DNA of 64,000 bases, taken from Eublepharis macularius. Taxonomy: Eukaryota; Chordata; Lepidosauria; Squamata; Eublepharidae. The position numbers and the translations under genes are program-made. Under the pieces are notes generated by a model. It ran no database searches, was not told where the DNA came from, and worked only from the letters and a program-made list of their open reading frames with translations. The stretch covers positions 19,192,001-19,256,000 of the forward strand of contig NC_072797.1 of the NCBI RefSeq assembly GCF_028583425.1, in the 5' to 3' direction. How positions within the stretch are numbered: the first letter of the stretch is position 1; every line of letters starts with the position of its first letter. This document shows positions 10,233-21,299 of this stretch, piece after piece.

Positions 10233-10874
10233 TAGGGTTGCCAGGTTCCCTCAACCTCCCGGCAGGGGATTGGGGCCTGGCACATGCCTGCAGGGGTGGG
10301 GTGTGTGCATGCAAAGCGCACGCGCTCTGCTGCAAGCATGAGACATCATTTCCAGGAAGTGATGTCATCACACGGCCCCTGGGAGTGCGCCCATGCTGGG
10401 GGATGCTGTGGAGCACGGAAGCACTCCTGCCCTTCACAGCGGCCCAAAATGCGCCCATTTCAGTCCAGATCAGGCTCGTTTCAGGCCCATTTTGGCACAG
10501 ATCAGGCCCGTTTTGAGCCGCTGCAGAGCACGGGAGCGCTCCTGTACTCCGCAGCAGCCTGAAACGGGCCCAATCCAGGCAAAAACAGGCCTGTTTCAGG
10601 CCACTGCAGAGCACAGGAGCACTCCTGCATGCCGCAGTGGCTCAAAACAGACCAGATCCATGCCAAAACAGGCCTGAAACAAGACCAATCTGGGCAGAAA
10701 TGGGCGTGTTTTGGGCCATTGTGGAGGGCAGGAGTGCTCCTGTGCTCTGCAGCGGCCCCAATCCGGACCTGATCTGGCCCAAAACAGGCCCAAACCTAGG
10801 TGGCTGCAGCGCACGGGAGCACACAGTGCCGCAGGGAAGGTGCAGGGGCCAGGGGCGGGGGTCTGGCACCCCTA
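10233..10874 (+). mobile_element. TAGGGTTGCCA-type hAT-like element with internal repeats
   Basis: It starts TAGGGTTGCCAGGTTCCCTC and ends CTGGCACCCCTA. The interior is a run of related GC-rich units (CAGGCCCGTTTTGAGCCGCT, GAGCACGGGAGCGCTCCTG) on about a 60-110 bp period. Flanks CCTCCTTC and CCTCAGCC match at 5 of 8 bases, so the target duplication is weak. Long open frames inside result from base composition. Confidence 0.6.
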
Positions 10875-10879
10875 CCTCA

Positions 10880-11022
10880 GCCTCACAACTGCCCATTATG
10901 AGTTAGATAAAGCTGCAAGCATATGGCTGGCTCAAGATTACCCCACGAGTTTCATGGCAGTGTGGGGGATCTGAACCTGGGTCTCCCAGACCAACATTTT
11001 AACCCACTAAACTACCATGAAT
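10880..11022 (-). repeat. tRNA-derived SINE fragment
   Basis: The plus strand shows GATCTGAACCTGGGTCTCCC (B box on the minus strand) followed by AACCCACTAAACTACCATG (A box). It is the minus-strand tRNA-like head of the squamate SINE also seen at 25988-26222. Confidence 0.65.
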
Positions 11023-11457
11023 AATTATCATGACTGTGAATATCTCTTGGTTATCTGGGCAGCCCCTGTCAGTAGACAGAATCCCTAGCGTAGGTGAAAT
11101 AGTGGTGCAATTCAATACAGCAATTCCAGAGAACGCTTATTCTAAAGTGATATCTGCCATCCACTGTTTTTGTAAACACTTACATTAAAAATGCATCAAT
11201 ATTTCTTTTTTTAAATTCTGCTGGTTGTTTAATCAGAGGCATGTTCATAATTGATCAAAAAGTATTCAGTCAATTCATTGCTTAGATGAATTGATTGACA
11301 GTACAGTCCTGCACAGAGTTACTCCAATTATAACCTATTGAAACAATGGATTTAGTCTGGGATAACTCTGAATAAGATTGCACTGAAATTTTATAGCCCT
11401 CCTTCAAATACAATTTCTGCAATTTAATCTTCACAGTATCCAAAAGTGGGCCTAAAA

Positions 11458-11643
11458 TAGGGCTGCCAACCTCCAGGTGGAGGCTGAAGTTCTCCCAGAA
11501 TCACAACTGATCTGATCTGATCTGTTCCCCTGGAGAAAATGGCTGTTTTGGAGGGTGGACTTAAATGCTACTGAAGTACCTTCCCTCCCCAGGTTCGGTC
11601 CCCAAATCTCCAGGAATTTTCCAGCCTGGATCTGGCAACCCTC
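11458..11643 (+). mobile_element. TAGGGTTGCCA-family hAT MITE
   Basis: It opens TAGGGCTGCCAACCTCCAGG and closes GATCTGGCAACCCTC. Flanks GCCTAAAA (11450-11457) and GTCTAAAT (11644-11651) match at 6 of 8 positions, consistent with an old 8-bp duplication. Confidence 0.75.
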
Positions 11644-11924
11644 GTCTAAATGCCTGACACCTATCTCCAAACTCCACACATACATTGGGTGGTTTGTTGG
11701 TTGGTTGGGGCCTTTTTTATCCCACCCTTTCCAAAGATCAAAGCAGCTAACAACAAAAAATTAAAACACACAGCAAAATCTAAAATTTGAAAGAGCACCT
11801 CCAAAAGTGAGTCAGCTCTTTCGCCGTAGGAACTGCAGGCACCGTCTAAAATACAGCTGATCAGATGTCAAGAATTATTTATTTACAGAAACTAGCTGGA
11901 AGACCCACAGTGCAATTGTGACCG

Positions 11925-12425
11925 GTATGTTATTCATTTATGTCATTTATCGTCCGCCTTTCTCACTGACACTCAAGGTGGATTACATAGAATGTGATTA
12001 GCAGTCAATATCAAGGACGTTTCAATAAACAATGCCATAGGATAAATAAATGCAAGTTTACAAAGATATAACATTAGCACAAATCCAATGCAAAGTTGAA
12101 GAAATTCTAAAACGGAGCACAAGCAATTCTAGGACTGACATTAGACAACACAGAACTACCCAGTAAGATCATACTTAAAGCAACAGGTAGTACGTAAGGT
12201 GAAGTCAACGATTCCTAACTTGTTAGCGAAGCATCTCTTTGAGACCGCCTCCCTCCAGTACAGCCCTCCTATCTGGGTAAAAAGCCTTTTAGAATAATTC
12301 AGTTTTGCATCAGTTTTGCAGAAAGCCGGGAGAATGGGAGCTTTCCTGACCTCTTCAAGTAGGCCATTCCATAGGACAGAGGCCATCACAGAGAATGAAG
12401 GTGTATGAGCAGCTGTTGATTTTTA
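11925..12425 (-). mobile_element. L2-like LINE: ORF C-terminus and 3' UTR
   Basis: The minus strand encodes ASVLWNGLLEEVRKAPILPA, a C-terminal WN-L--V motif common in L2/CR1-group ORF2 proteins. A 3' UTR follows, ending CAGTGAGAAAGGCGGACGAT and AAATGACATAAATGAA. About 500 bp of 3' end survive, with no RT domain. Confidence 0.65.
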
Positions 12426-12573
12426 TCCATGTGCAGTTTGGCACATGTTTATCTCATTTCAGCTTACCATGTGGGCCAAGCTCCGCTTGTATCCTTTGAG
12501 AGAAAACAAAAACTTGCTGCTATCTGAAACTAATATGTATAATTTTGAAGTCTTGCAACACTGCTGTAAGATT

Positions 12574-13346
12574 GTGTGATAGGGATCCCCTACCCTGGCA
12601 GGGGTGGGGGATCCCTCGCTCCCACCATCCCCCCCCCTTGCCACCACTAGGGATGCCAGCTCTCCCTTCCCGCCCGGTGGGAGGGTAGAGGACCTGACGC
12701 TTATCATTTCTTTGTTCCCGGGTTGACCTCGCATGCACTCATATTGCGCACAGACTCCCGCGCCTACGCAATGATATCATTTCCAGGAAGTGACATCATC
12801 TCACAGGCATGGGAGCATGCTTCTCAGCGGGCCAATTTTGGCCCCAGATGGGCCGATTCACCTCTTTGGGTCTTGAGAAGTGTTCTCAAGAGTGGCGTGG
12901 TGACATCACTCCCAGAGGTGATGTTGTTGTGCCACCCCAGGAGCACGCCTGGGGTGGTGTTCCCCCACCTTTCCTCCCCGGTCGGGCAGGTGAATAGAGC
13001 TGAAAGCGGAGGGTGGGAGCGGGGGATCCCTGCCCCCGTGGGAGAATGGCATCCCTAGCCACCACTCACCTGGCTGGCAGGGGGGAAGGTAGGAGAACAG
13101 GCCTCCAAGACGTACTCCTCCTGGGACAGTGCAACATCACTTCCCATTTGGGTCTCAAATTGGCCTGCTGTGACGCTCAAGAGAGCTCCAGGGCCCTGCA
13201 TAATGACATCGCTTCCTGGAAGTGATGTCATTGCGCCCCCAGGAGCGTGTGCACACTTTGCAAGTGCACGAGGCTAAAGAACAGGTTGAGTGCCGGGACT
13301 TCCCCTTCCCACTGGCAGGGTAGGGGACCTGGCAACCTTAAGGATG
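12574..13346. mobile_element. Older hAT-like element hosting the 12648-13057 insertion
   Basis: The left side begins near TAGGGATCCCCTACCCTGGC and the right side ends near GGGGACCTGGCAACCTTA. Both flanks share the same GC-rich vocabulary (GTGATGTCATTGCGCC, GGAAGTGATGTCAT). Limits are approximate. Confidence 0.45.
12648..13057. mobile_element. hAT-type MITE with perfect 8-bp target duplication
   Basis: Termini are TAGGGATGCCAGC and GGCATCCCTA. The perfect duplication GCCACCAC occupies 12640-12647 and 13058-13065. It is 410 bp and non-coding. It inserted into an older, related GC-rich element whose remains run from about 12574 to 13346 (right end ACCTGGCAACCTTA). Confidence 0.88.
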
Positions 13347-13347
13347 A

Positions 13348-13501
13348 GGTTTGGGGAGAGAAGGCATCTCAGCAGGGTATGAGGCCATACCGTTCGCTCT
13401 CCGAAGTAACCATCTTCTCCAGGGGAACTGCTCTCTGTGACCTGGAGATCAGTCGTAATTCTGAGAGATCTCCAGGCCCCACCTGGAGGCTGGCAACCCT
13501 A
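13348..13501 (-). mobile_element. TAGGGTTGCCA-family hAT MITE, 5'-truncated
   Basis: CTTCTCCAGGGGAACTGCTC, GGAGATCAGTCGTAATTCTG and CCACCTGGAGGCTGGCAACC, then CTA, are the minus-strand version of the MITE consensus. The other terminus abuts the older element ending near 13346. Confidence 0.7.
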
Positions 13502-14092
13502 CATCCAGAAGGGCTGCCTTATGCATGCGGGTCTCCTCCGTTCTTCAGCAACCCGTAGGAAGTGCAGTTCTGCCTTCTAGCCTGTAGGGCCCGTTTTTGC
13601 AGGTTCCCTTTCTTTGAGGCCTGGTCTTCACAAGCGCCAAAGGGAGGAGAAGGAGCCAAAGATGGGATATCGCAGACCCAGGAAGGCGACACGGGGTGAG
13701 GTTTACTCTGAGTAGGCCGTCTTCGATCAGTCAGGCAGAGTATTTTCCCCCCGAGAATGCCTCTGCAAAGGCTTTTACAAGCTTAGTTCAACGGTAGTTG
13801 GGGAGTTCTAGTTCTTTTCCCATTTTAAGCTCAGAGACCCTAGAGTAATTCCTGCCTTAAGCAGGAGTCTCCAAAAGGCTCGTTTTATACTTTATGCTTT
13901 TTATGAGGTTACCGTATGCAGTGCTTTTTGTACCACCTTGTTTCCTAACAGAGCGTTTGCAGTGGCCACCAAGTGCAGAATTACTAGCTGTGATACCTGG
14001 GCAGGAGGGAACCTGCGTTTTCAGAGGCCCTATACTTTTGAAAGCCATTTGCTGGAGACAAAGAAAAAGGAAGTCGGTTTGTTTTTCTGAAG
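13502..14092. other. Intergenic DNA, nothing recognised
   Basis: No recognised gene or repeat; short open frames only. Confidence 0.35.
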
Positions 14093-14337
14093 CAGAGCTT
14101 TTTTTTCTGGGAAAAGAGGTGGCGGAACTCAGTGGGTTGCCCTCGGCGAAAATGGTCACATGGCTGGTGGCCCCGCCCCCTGATCTCCAGACAGAGGGGA
14201 GTTTACATTGCCCTCTGCATGGAGGGCAATCTAAACTCCCCTCTGTCTGGAGATCAGGGGGCGGGGCCACCAGCCATGTGACCATTTTCAAGAGGTTCCG
14301 GAACTCCGTTCCACCGCGTTCCTGCTGAAAAAAAGCC
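14093..14337. mobile_element. Foldback hAT MITE (CAGGGCTTTTTTTC family), copy 1
   Basis: It runs from CAGAGCTTTTTTTTCTGGGA to GCTGAAAAAAAGCC. The inner half folds back: GATCTCCAGACAGAGGGGAG and its complement sit about 25 bp apart, arms near 70 bp. This copy has lost a clear target duplication. Better copies are at 50895-51154 and 54296-54542. Confidence 0.8.
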
Positions 14338-14379
14338 AATCAGATATCCAGTGGCCTGAAGTATCCGCTTGTTTGTCAC

Positions 14380-14450
14380 TGCAAACAGGGTGCTGGACTA
14401 GATGGGTCCTTCCCCTGATTTAGAAGAGCTCTTTGTTATGTTCTTATGAG
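14380..14450 (+). repeat. LINE 3' terminal fragment
   Basis: GGGTGCTGGACTAGATGGGT and TTTGTTATGTTCTTATGA are the terminal words of the same LINE that ends near 34375. Confidence 0.55.
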
Positions 14451-14464
14451 AAAATTTTAGTTAT

Positions 14465-14587
14465 TTTTTTATTTTACTTCATTTATACCCCACTTTCTTC
14501 CCAGGGAGAGCCCAAAGAGACTTGCAAATTTCTCACCATCTCCATTTTACCTTCACAGAAACCCAATAAGGGTAGGCTGAGAGTGTC
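14465..14587 (-). repeat. tRNA-SINE body fragment
   Basis: ATACCCCACTTTCTTCCCAG and a complement of the AGGGTTGTTGTGAGGATAAAA block mark the 3' half of the squamate SINE also present at 28430-28670. Confidence 0.55.
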
Positions 14588-14806
14588 TATGGTTGCCAAA
14601 TTCCAGGTGGGGCCGGGAGATCTCTCCCAGAATACAATTGATCTCTAGATAACCGAGATCAGTTCCCCTGGAGAAAATAGCTGCTTTAGAGGATACACTC
14701 TGTGGCATTATACTTCACGGAGGTCCCTCCACTCCCCAAGCCTTGCCCTCCCCAGTATCCACCTCCAAATCCCCAGGAATTTCCCAACCTGGTGTTGGCA
14801 ACCTTG
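14588..14806 (+). mobile_element. TAGGGTTGCCA-family hAT MITE
   Basis: It starts TATGGTTGCCAAATTCCAGG and ends GGTGTTGGCAACCTTG. Flanks AGAGTGTC (14580-14587) and AGTGTGTC (14807-14814) match at 7 of 8 bases, as expected for an aged 8-bp hAT duplication. Confidence 0.8.
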
Positions 14807-14984
14807 AGTGTGTCACTGTTGCAAGGTTCCCCCACCCCCCCAGCAAGCTTGCATGGCAGAGTGATAATTCAAGTTTGTGTCTTCCGGATCTGAGTCTGAG
14901 ATTTGGTCATTTGGGAGGTTTTTTATCTAGGGAGATTTTAAAAAAAAATCTTTCTATACTAAAATGAGGTGGCAGTCTCATTTC

Positions 14985-15130
14985 ATTTATTTATGTCACT
15001 TATGTCATTTGTAGTCCGCCTTTCTCACTGAGACTCAAGGCGGATTACACGGTGGGAGATTAACCCAGTCAAAATCAAGGACATTTCCATAAACAATGCC
15101 ATAGGGTAAATAAATGCAAGTTTACAAAGA
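14985..15130 (-). mobile_element. LINE 3' UTR fragment (L2-like)
   Basis: GTCCGCCTTTCTCACTGAGA and AATGCCATAGGGTAAATAAA match the terminus at 11925-12110 in the same orientation. Confidence 0.65.
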
Positions 15131-15307
15131 CGTGTGTTCGTTGGTTCAAAGGCTGCTTAGAACAGACACCCTGCAAACACCAGATTCGAGAAGACCTTCC
15201 ATTTCTCCCTGCCATAATCCAGTCATATTCTTGTCCCTCAATCCACATGTTTTGAGTTCTTTGTTAATCTACAATCAGTTCCACACCAGGATTCCATACT
15301 CAAAAAT

Positions 15308-15425
15308 AGATCAAGATGGGTAGCTGTGTTAGTCTGTCTGTAGCAGTAGAAAAGAGCAAGAGTTCAGTAGCACCTTTAAAACTTACAAAATTTGTGGTAG
15401 AGCATGAGCTTTCGTGAGCCACAGC
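15308..15425 (-). mobile_element. Penelope-like element end, truncated
   Basis: GGGTAGCTGTGTTAGTCTGT, AGAAAAGAGCAAGAGTTCAG and GAGCTTTCGTGAGCCACAGC are present. On the minus strand GAAA and GCTC of a hammerhead survive, but the copy is cut off inside stem II, so CTGAAGA is missing. Confidence 0.6.
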
Positions 15426-16360
15426 TTGGACTCATAGTGTTAGAATTCCTGTTCTGAGATTACCTTAAACAGTGTACAAAAATCCAACTTTTTCCGCACT
15501 TTTTACTCTGACTGTGACTGAGGATTTAAAGTCATTTGAAGGAGTGATCAGTCCATATCAAGTGATTTGGATACAAGCCCTCAGCCTCACTTGACCGTAG
15601 TCAGGCATTCTTAGGGGATGTTCAAAAAGATCACTCGTATTTTGCATCAGCCCCCGCCCACTGTCTTTAAATCATTAAGCAGATTGGACTTAGATATTCA
15701 CACTCTAGGAAATGTGCTTCATGCACCCCAAATCATTGACAATCAGGTTAGCTAAAGATTCTTTGGGGGCCTATTGATTTCAGAGGCAAATATGGGTAGT
15801 TATTCCAGGTTAATAAATCGGTGGTAAAAAGGGTGCATGATTTTGTGTGTTTGTGAAGTCTTGTGTGTTTCTGAGAGCATGCTATAATGACATCATCATC
15901 ATAATAGTAATAACAATAATACTCGGCAATGTTCAAAATACTTAACATCACAGTAATTAACCCCTCCCGTGTCTACCTACCCTTCTGACCTCATAATCCT
16001 AGATACTGATATGTAGATTTTCTCTCTGCTCTGTCAAATCCACATCTGAAAGGCTTTTCGTAATACTATATTAACCTGAGTCACATACTCTGAATATATT
16101 AACCTTGAACAGCTCCACCATACTAACCCCGCTTAAAATTACCGTAGTGTTGCCAAGTTTGCTTTGAGCCAAAGTTCACAATGCCTCTCTGCAAGATACA
16201 GGTATGTTGATGGGTGACTCAGACGTTGCAGTAGCTTGAATGAGAGTGCTTGGATATGCCACAAACTTAAGCAGCTGTAATAGTCATTCCCCATCCCCAA
16301 AGAACTTTGGGAGCTATGGTTGACTCTGCAGGGACTTGGGTTCTGTGACAGTGTTCTAGG
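15426..16360. other. Intergenic DNA, nothing recognised
   Basis: No repeat or gene recognised; AT-rich trinucleotide stretch near 15885-15925 only. Confidence 0.35.
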
Positions 16361-16566
16361 TCGATTTGCCAACCTCCAGGTGGGGCCTGGAGATCATTCA
16401 GAACTACAACTGATCTCTAGACTACAGAAATTCTGGGGGGGAAATGGCTGCTGTGGAGGGTCAACTGTGTGACATGATACCCTGCTGCGGTCTCTCCCCT
16501 CCCCAACCCCACCGTCCCCAATTCTCCATCCTTAAACTCTCCAAGAATTTCCCAAACCAAACCCTA
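16361..16566 (+). mobile_element. TAGGGTTGCCA-family hAT MITE with perfect 8-bp duplication
   Basis: It contains GCCAACCTCCAGGTGGGGCC and ends AACCAAACCCTA. The perfect duplication GTTCTAGG lies at 16353-16360 and 16567-16574. The left terminus has decayed (TCGATTTGCC), but the duplication fixes both borders. Confidence 0.85.
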
Positions 16567-16639
16567 GTTCTAGGCCCTGTTACCAAACTTCATTTCCCAG
16601 AATTCTTTGTAGGATCCCAGTTACACTTTCCAATATATT

Positions 16640-16845
16640 AACATGGCATTTATTACCTTGTCCTTCCTTCAAGGAGCTCAGGGGGAATGTACATAGTTCT
16701 CTACTCCATTTCATCCTCACAACAACCCTATGTGATAGGTTAGGCTGAAAGAGAATGACTGGCCCAAGAGCATTAACTGGGCCTTGGAACCCAAGTCTAT
16801 CCTATTCTAATCTAACATGCCCGCCATTATACCACGCTGGTTCCA
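16640..16845 (-). repeat. tRNA-derived SINE
   Basis: The plus strand holds CATCCTCACAACAACCCTAT, GAACCCAAGTCTATCC and CATTATACCACGCTGGTTC, the complement of a SINE body, B box and A box. Confidence 0.65.
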
Positions 16846-17027
16846 TGATAATTAGAATTGCATAATAATTATAATTAATAAATATTAATAACTCATAGAC
16901 CATGAAGGGCTTCAGCATGCCAATTTCCTCTGTCCCTTCAATTTCCCCTCACCTTCCTTTCTAAGTAATGCTTTAACATTCCACCCTCTGACTGGTATAT
17001 AAGGGCTCAGGATCTCCATTCCTTCTT

Positions 17028-17067
17028 GTATCTGATGAAGGGAACTTTGACTCTTGAAAGCTCATAC
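17028..17067 (+). ncRNA. Hammerhead-ribozyme-like motif, best core in window
   Basis: Order on the plus strand: stem I 5' strand GTAT (17028-17031), the canonical CTGATGA (17032-17038), a weak stem-loop AGGGAACTTTGACTCTT, GAAA (17056-17059), GCTC (17060-17063) and stem I 3' strand ATAC (17064-17067). AGCT forms the minimal palindromic stem III of small hammerheads. Predicted cleavage is after C17063. Stem II is weakened by wobble pairs, so activity may be lost. Confidence 0.65.
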
Positions 17068-17110
17068 CCTGAAAATCGTGTTGGGCTTAAAGTGTCACTG
17101 GACTCACATT
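17028..17110 (+). mobile_element. Penelope-like element end
   Basis: GTATCTGATGAAGGGAACTT leads to GAAAGCTCATACCCTGAAAA and AAAGTGTCACTGGACTCACA. It is the plus-strand version of the ends at 62255-62370 and 62889-63018, truncated downstream. Confidence 0.6.
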
Positions 17111-18860
17111 CCATGGCTCACTTATTTCTTTGCTTACTTCTTTTATAGCCTGCTTTTCTCTCAGAGACTCGATGCAGATGACAAATATAAAAAAAAACAT
17201 CATGCAGTAAACAATGCAATAGGACTGGGATTACAAAATCAGAAGACAATGCAAACAAAACCAAAAAAGTCTAAAACATGGCATACCGTAAAGAACGCAG
17301 AAATGGATTATTAAAGCAGAAGACAAAGGAGTAAGCACAAGATAATAAACAGTGCAATAGACTATAGGAAAGTGAGCAATCTCATTCCTCATCAGGCAGT
17401 TTTAGGGGGTTCCTCCCCCCCCCCGCCCCTTATTTTTATTTTATGAACCAGGATTTTTCTCTATATCTTGGGATTGCCTTGAGTATACAGCAGCCCCTGC
17501 CTTTTCAGTGGCTGCCCCATTTTGCTACCCTCCTGGTACACACAGGGCCATCAAACTCACTGATGGAAAGATGATAAATAAATACAATTCATGGGAGGAC
17601 AGTATATTCCTGAACTAATGCCTAGGTACCTGTGGTGAGGCGACGCTTTCCATTCAGCGCTGGGAGTTCATCTGCAACACCGTGTCATGAGGACTGCTTA
17701 ATTTTCTGGAATGAACCATGAAAATGCCTGGCTTATCAAACCAGATACTTCTTTGGAACGTGGCTGCATTTTATTTTTTTAAAAAGAGACAACTAATTGA
17801 GGTGCACTTTTGCACCGGTTGGAGCAAAAGGCAGCTTCCTGCACACGGGCCTCCCCATATCTTTAGTTGAGAAACCCTAAGGCAAACCAGGCTTTTGTGT
17901 CAATTATAGAAAAATCAATGAAGATACTGTTCCGGACTCCTTTTCACCATTCAGTGCGGATGAGATCCTTCAGTTTCTAGCAATGATTCATTTACTTCCA
18001 CCCTCTCTTGGGGGCTTCTGACGTCCTGCTATCTCTCAAGAATGTGAAGTTAAAAAACCCTGCCTTTTGTTTCCTTCTGGAACATCTTTCTGATGCACAA
18101 TATATTTCTCTGGAGTAAATCTGCTGCTTTGGGCAGCTTCACACATTACCAGTGCCATCCAAAGCAGAGTTATGGACAATGGAATGTGGTACAACATGCC
18201 CTCAAGACCTTGTTTGCTGCTGGGAATGAGGGGTTGATACTGCTGGCATTTGGTCTCAAGTTGCTAGATCTCAACAAGTAATTCACCTCTCTTCAGCCTT
18301 TATCTCACTCAGTCCTTTCTCATTTCTCACAGTTGCCATAAAGAGCTGCTAGGCTATGGTAGGAGGCCTCCTGTCTTGTTTGCCCACCGCCGCTCCAAGT
18401 GGTGAATTTCAACATGGCTACGTAGCATAGTAGCTGTGGGAATCAACGGTTTGCCATAGATTTTTCAGCAATTCCTAGAGCTACCCTATTCACTTCCATG
18501 TTTTACCCTCCATTTCCCAACCCCCAACCCTCCTGCCGGTTGCCAGGCTCAGCTGGGCAATCCTATACCACAGGCCTCTAAGAGGTTTATAGTATGCCAG
18601 GCTGAAACAAGACCTCTTTAACAGACGAATGGATCTAGAAGGGTATAACTCTGTTTAGGATTGTACTGCAAAGAGTCATCCGAAAGTTTGTTAAGCATAC
18701 TTCTACAAATATGCAGTGCGAGAACTGATAAAACTGTTCCTGGATGTTATTACTTCAGAATCTGGACGAGGGACTGCATTTTTACATCCTCATTTTTTAA
18801 AATCAAGATACACAGAAAACTAGATTGTTTCAGGTAGGTAGCAGATCTACTGTACAACAG
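17111..18860. other. Intergenic DNA, mostly unrecognised
   Basis: About 17110-17350 may be a decayed LINE tail (CTGCTTTTCTCTCAGAGACT, ATAAACAGTGCAATAG). The rest shows no gene or clear repeat. Confidence 0.35.
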
Positions 18861-19125
18861 CAGGATTTGAGTCCAGTGTAGGGTTGCCAGCCTCCAGGTG
18901 GTGGCTGGAGATCTCCCAGAATTATAACTTATCTCCAGGCCATAGAGATTAGTTCCCCTGGAGGTGGCTACTCTGGAAGGTGGACTTTATGGCATTATGT
19001 CCTGCTGAGATCCCTCCCCAAACCATGCCCTTCCCAGGCTCAACCCCCAAAATCTCCAGGAATTTCCCTACCTGGAGCTGGCAACCCTAGTCCAGTGGCA
19101 CCTTAGAGACCAACAAAATTGTTCA
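18861..19125 (-). mobile_element. Penelope-like fragment split by a MITE
   Basis: GATTTGAGTCCAGTG ends at 18878 and GTCCAGTGGCACCTTAGAGA resumes at 19090. Together they reconstruct the Penelope-end word also present at 62930-62960. Confidence 0.6.
18879..19089 (+). mobile_element. TAGGGTTGCCA-family hAT MITE, intact termini
   Basis: Termini are TAGGGTTGCCAGCCTCCAGG and GAGCTGGCAACCCTA. The perfect 8-bp duplication GTCCAGTG is at 18871-18878 and 19090-19097. It is 211 bp, non-coding, and the best-preserved copy of the commonest small element in the window. Confidence 0.92.
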
Positions 19126-20094
19126 AGCCACCTCTGCAGTGCCCAAAACACCTTAAACATTTCAAAATCAAAGAAAAGAATTAAAAATAATCAAAAGATC
19201 AATTTAAAATGACACAGAGCTGATCCACAATAAAAAATCCCACGTAAAATGATAAAGGCATATCCAAACTAACTGGAATCAACTGCTAAAACCAGCACAA
19301 CAATTAAGCATTTAATCAAATAGTAAAGTTTCTCTGCACCCACACCAAATATTTAGGGAGCTGAATTGGCAAGCAAAATCTCTGGGTTTACAGATGCACC
19401 AATTTAGTCCTCTCCGAACTCTGCAAATTCTAAGGCATGTGTGTCTTTGAAATCTTGGCCATAGAATTTCAAAACAGCAAAACACATCAATCTAAAACCT
19501 AAACTAGCATGATAATTCATATAGGGTTTTTTTTTTCTGATTCCGCCCCCCCTCTTTACTGAATTTGGTAATCTGCTAATTTAATGTCAGTGCAATTAAA
19601 TAAAAATGGATTGCTTTTCAGATCAGATAATCAATTAACTAAAAAGTCCTGCATTAGTGGCCAGCCCTCATCAGAGATTGTGGGGAGGTCAGCTTTTGGA
19701 GTCTCAAGTGCCAGTGGGTAGTGGGGGGGCAGAATTGTCCACGTACATAGTCAGCCCCCCACGAGTGGTCAGGCTCCATAATAAGTCAGTACTAACTAGC
19801 AGTGCAAAATTGAGCAGAGTCACATCCTTCTAAGCCTATTGGCTATACACATACATTACATAGATCTCACATATAGCGTCAAAAAGAGAGATGAAATACT
19901 GAAGTGTGGAATCTTTTTTGTTACCACTGGAACATACGCAGTTGTTTTATATCAAGACCGATCATTGGTTCACTATTGTCTGCTCTGACTGGCAGCGGTC
20001 GCTGAGGGCTTGACTACATAACACATTATTCCAGGACCACCATAGGTCCACCATTGAGCAGGCGTGCACTGTGAATTCCCAGTAGAAACTTGGA
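19126..20094. other. Intergenic DNA, nothing recognised
   Basis: AT-rich sequence without recognised genes or repeats. Confidence 0.35.
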
Positions 20095-20262
20095 TTCTCA
20101 GGTTCATGGGAGACTCTTTTCAGCAGATTATGACCCTATACATAAATAAGTAGAGGCAGGCAATGGCAAACCACCTCTGTTAGTCTCTTGCCATGAAAAC
20201 CCTGCCAGGGGTCGCCATAAGTCAGCTATGACTTCACAGCACTCTCCACCACACCACACATA
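20095..20262 (+). repeat. 5S-SINE/BovB-type tail fragment
   Basis: AGAGGCAGGCAATGGCAAAC, CTCTGTTAGTCTCTTGCC and GGGGTCGCCATAAGTCAGCT form the tail of the 5S-derived SINE at 56790-57255. The 5S head is missing. Confidence 0.7.
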
Positions 20263-20336
20263 AATAAGTAGAATTTTTTTCGCCAGAAAGAAAAACAGTG
20301 AATAAACTCTTTACAAAATTAAAATTGGATAAGGCT

Positions 20337-20989
20337 GCAAGGGAGACATAACTTTTAACTCAAACAAGGGCACAATGAGAGAATGCAGATAGCACATGAA
20401 TGGCGCATGTTTCCTACCATGTTCAAATTATATGGCATATGGCATATATGAACATGGTAGGAAACATGCGTCATTCATGTCCTATCTGCATTCTCTCATT
20501 GTGCCCTTGTTTGAGTTAAAAGTTAATGTCTCCCTTGCTTTGAAGGTCTCATCTGACTGATAGGTGGCAATTAGCTATCCCAAATATCCAGTACTCAAAC
20601 CGCCTGGTGTCCTGTACTCAAATTATCTGTGCCTGATATGTGCCCTTGAAAAGATTGTCCTCCAATGTTCAAAATGTCGTGGCATCTTTTAAAAACATTG
20701 CCCGTGTCCTGCTTTTTCGGGCTGTACAACAAAACAATTCAGATAACATCAGAAGCCACTTACAGCAAATCTCGTCTGGGAAGCTGGTTTACAGATTGTC
20801 AGGAAAGGAAGTGCGAGAGCAGTACAATTGCCAGTATTCCAGAACGCAATGAAATAGACAGTTTTGCTAATACCTCTGTATGGCCCACATTCTCCTTCGT
20901 TGCCATATAATTTGAACATGGTAGGAAACATGCGTCATTCATGTCCTATCTGCATTCTCTCATTGTGCCCTCGTTTGAGTTAAAAGTTT
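20337..20989. repeat. Three-copy inverted/direct repeat module of about 90 bp
   Basis: Copy A (about 20337-20436) and copy B (about 20443-20538) are inverted and almost touch, forming a near-perfect palindrome. Copy C (about 20902-20989) is direct to B. All carry CATGGTAGGAAACATGCGTC and CTGCATTCTCTCATTGTGCC or complements. Copy A matches C better than B at the inner edge. No coding capacity is seen in the roughly 360 bp between B and C. Unclassified. Confidence 0.8.
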
Positions 20990-21299
20990 GTGGAGGTGTG
21001 GGCCATGGCGCCCAAACAAGCATTGCCAGCGAAGCAGCAGACATGGGAACGGATCAATGAAAGCCACTTTGGCCAAACCACAAATACTATGTCAAGTCTT
21101 TTTGCGTTTTCTACCTGACTTGTGATGAACCACATCAGATTCATTCATAACTTTCCCTTGAACTCCAGCAAATGTACATATTAAAGAGGATCCTCTTTCA
21201 GGGGTAGTTGAAGATGTTTTTTGCGGTTTCTGCTGTAAACCAGACTGTCAATTCTATTCATATGAAAAGGGAGTTTTTATATAAAAATCAAAGTGGCTG
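20990..21299. other. Intergenic DNA, nothing recognised
   Basis: No repeat or gene recognised. Confidence 0.35.
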
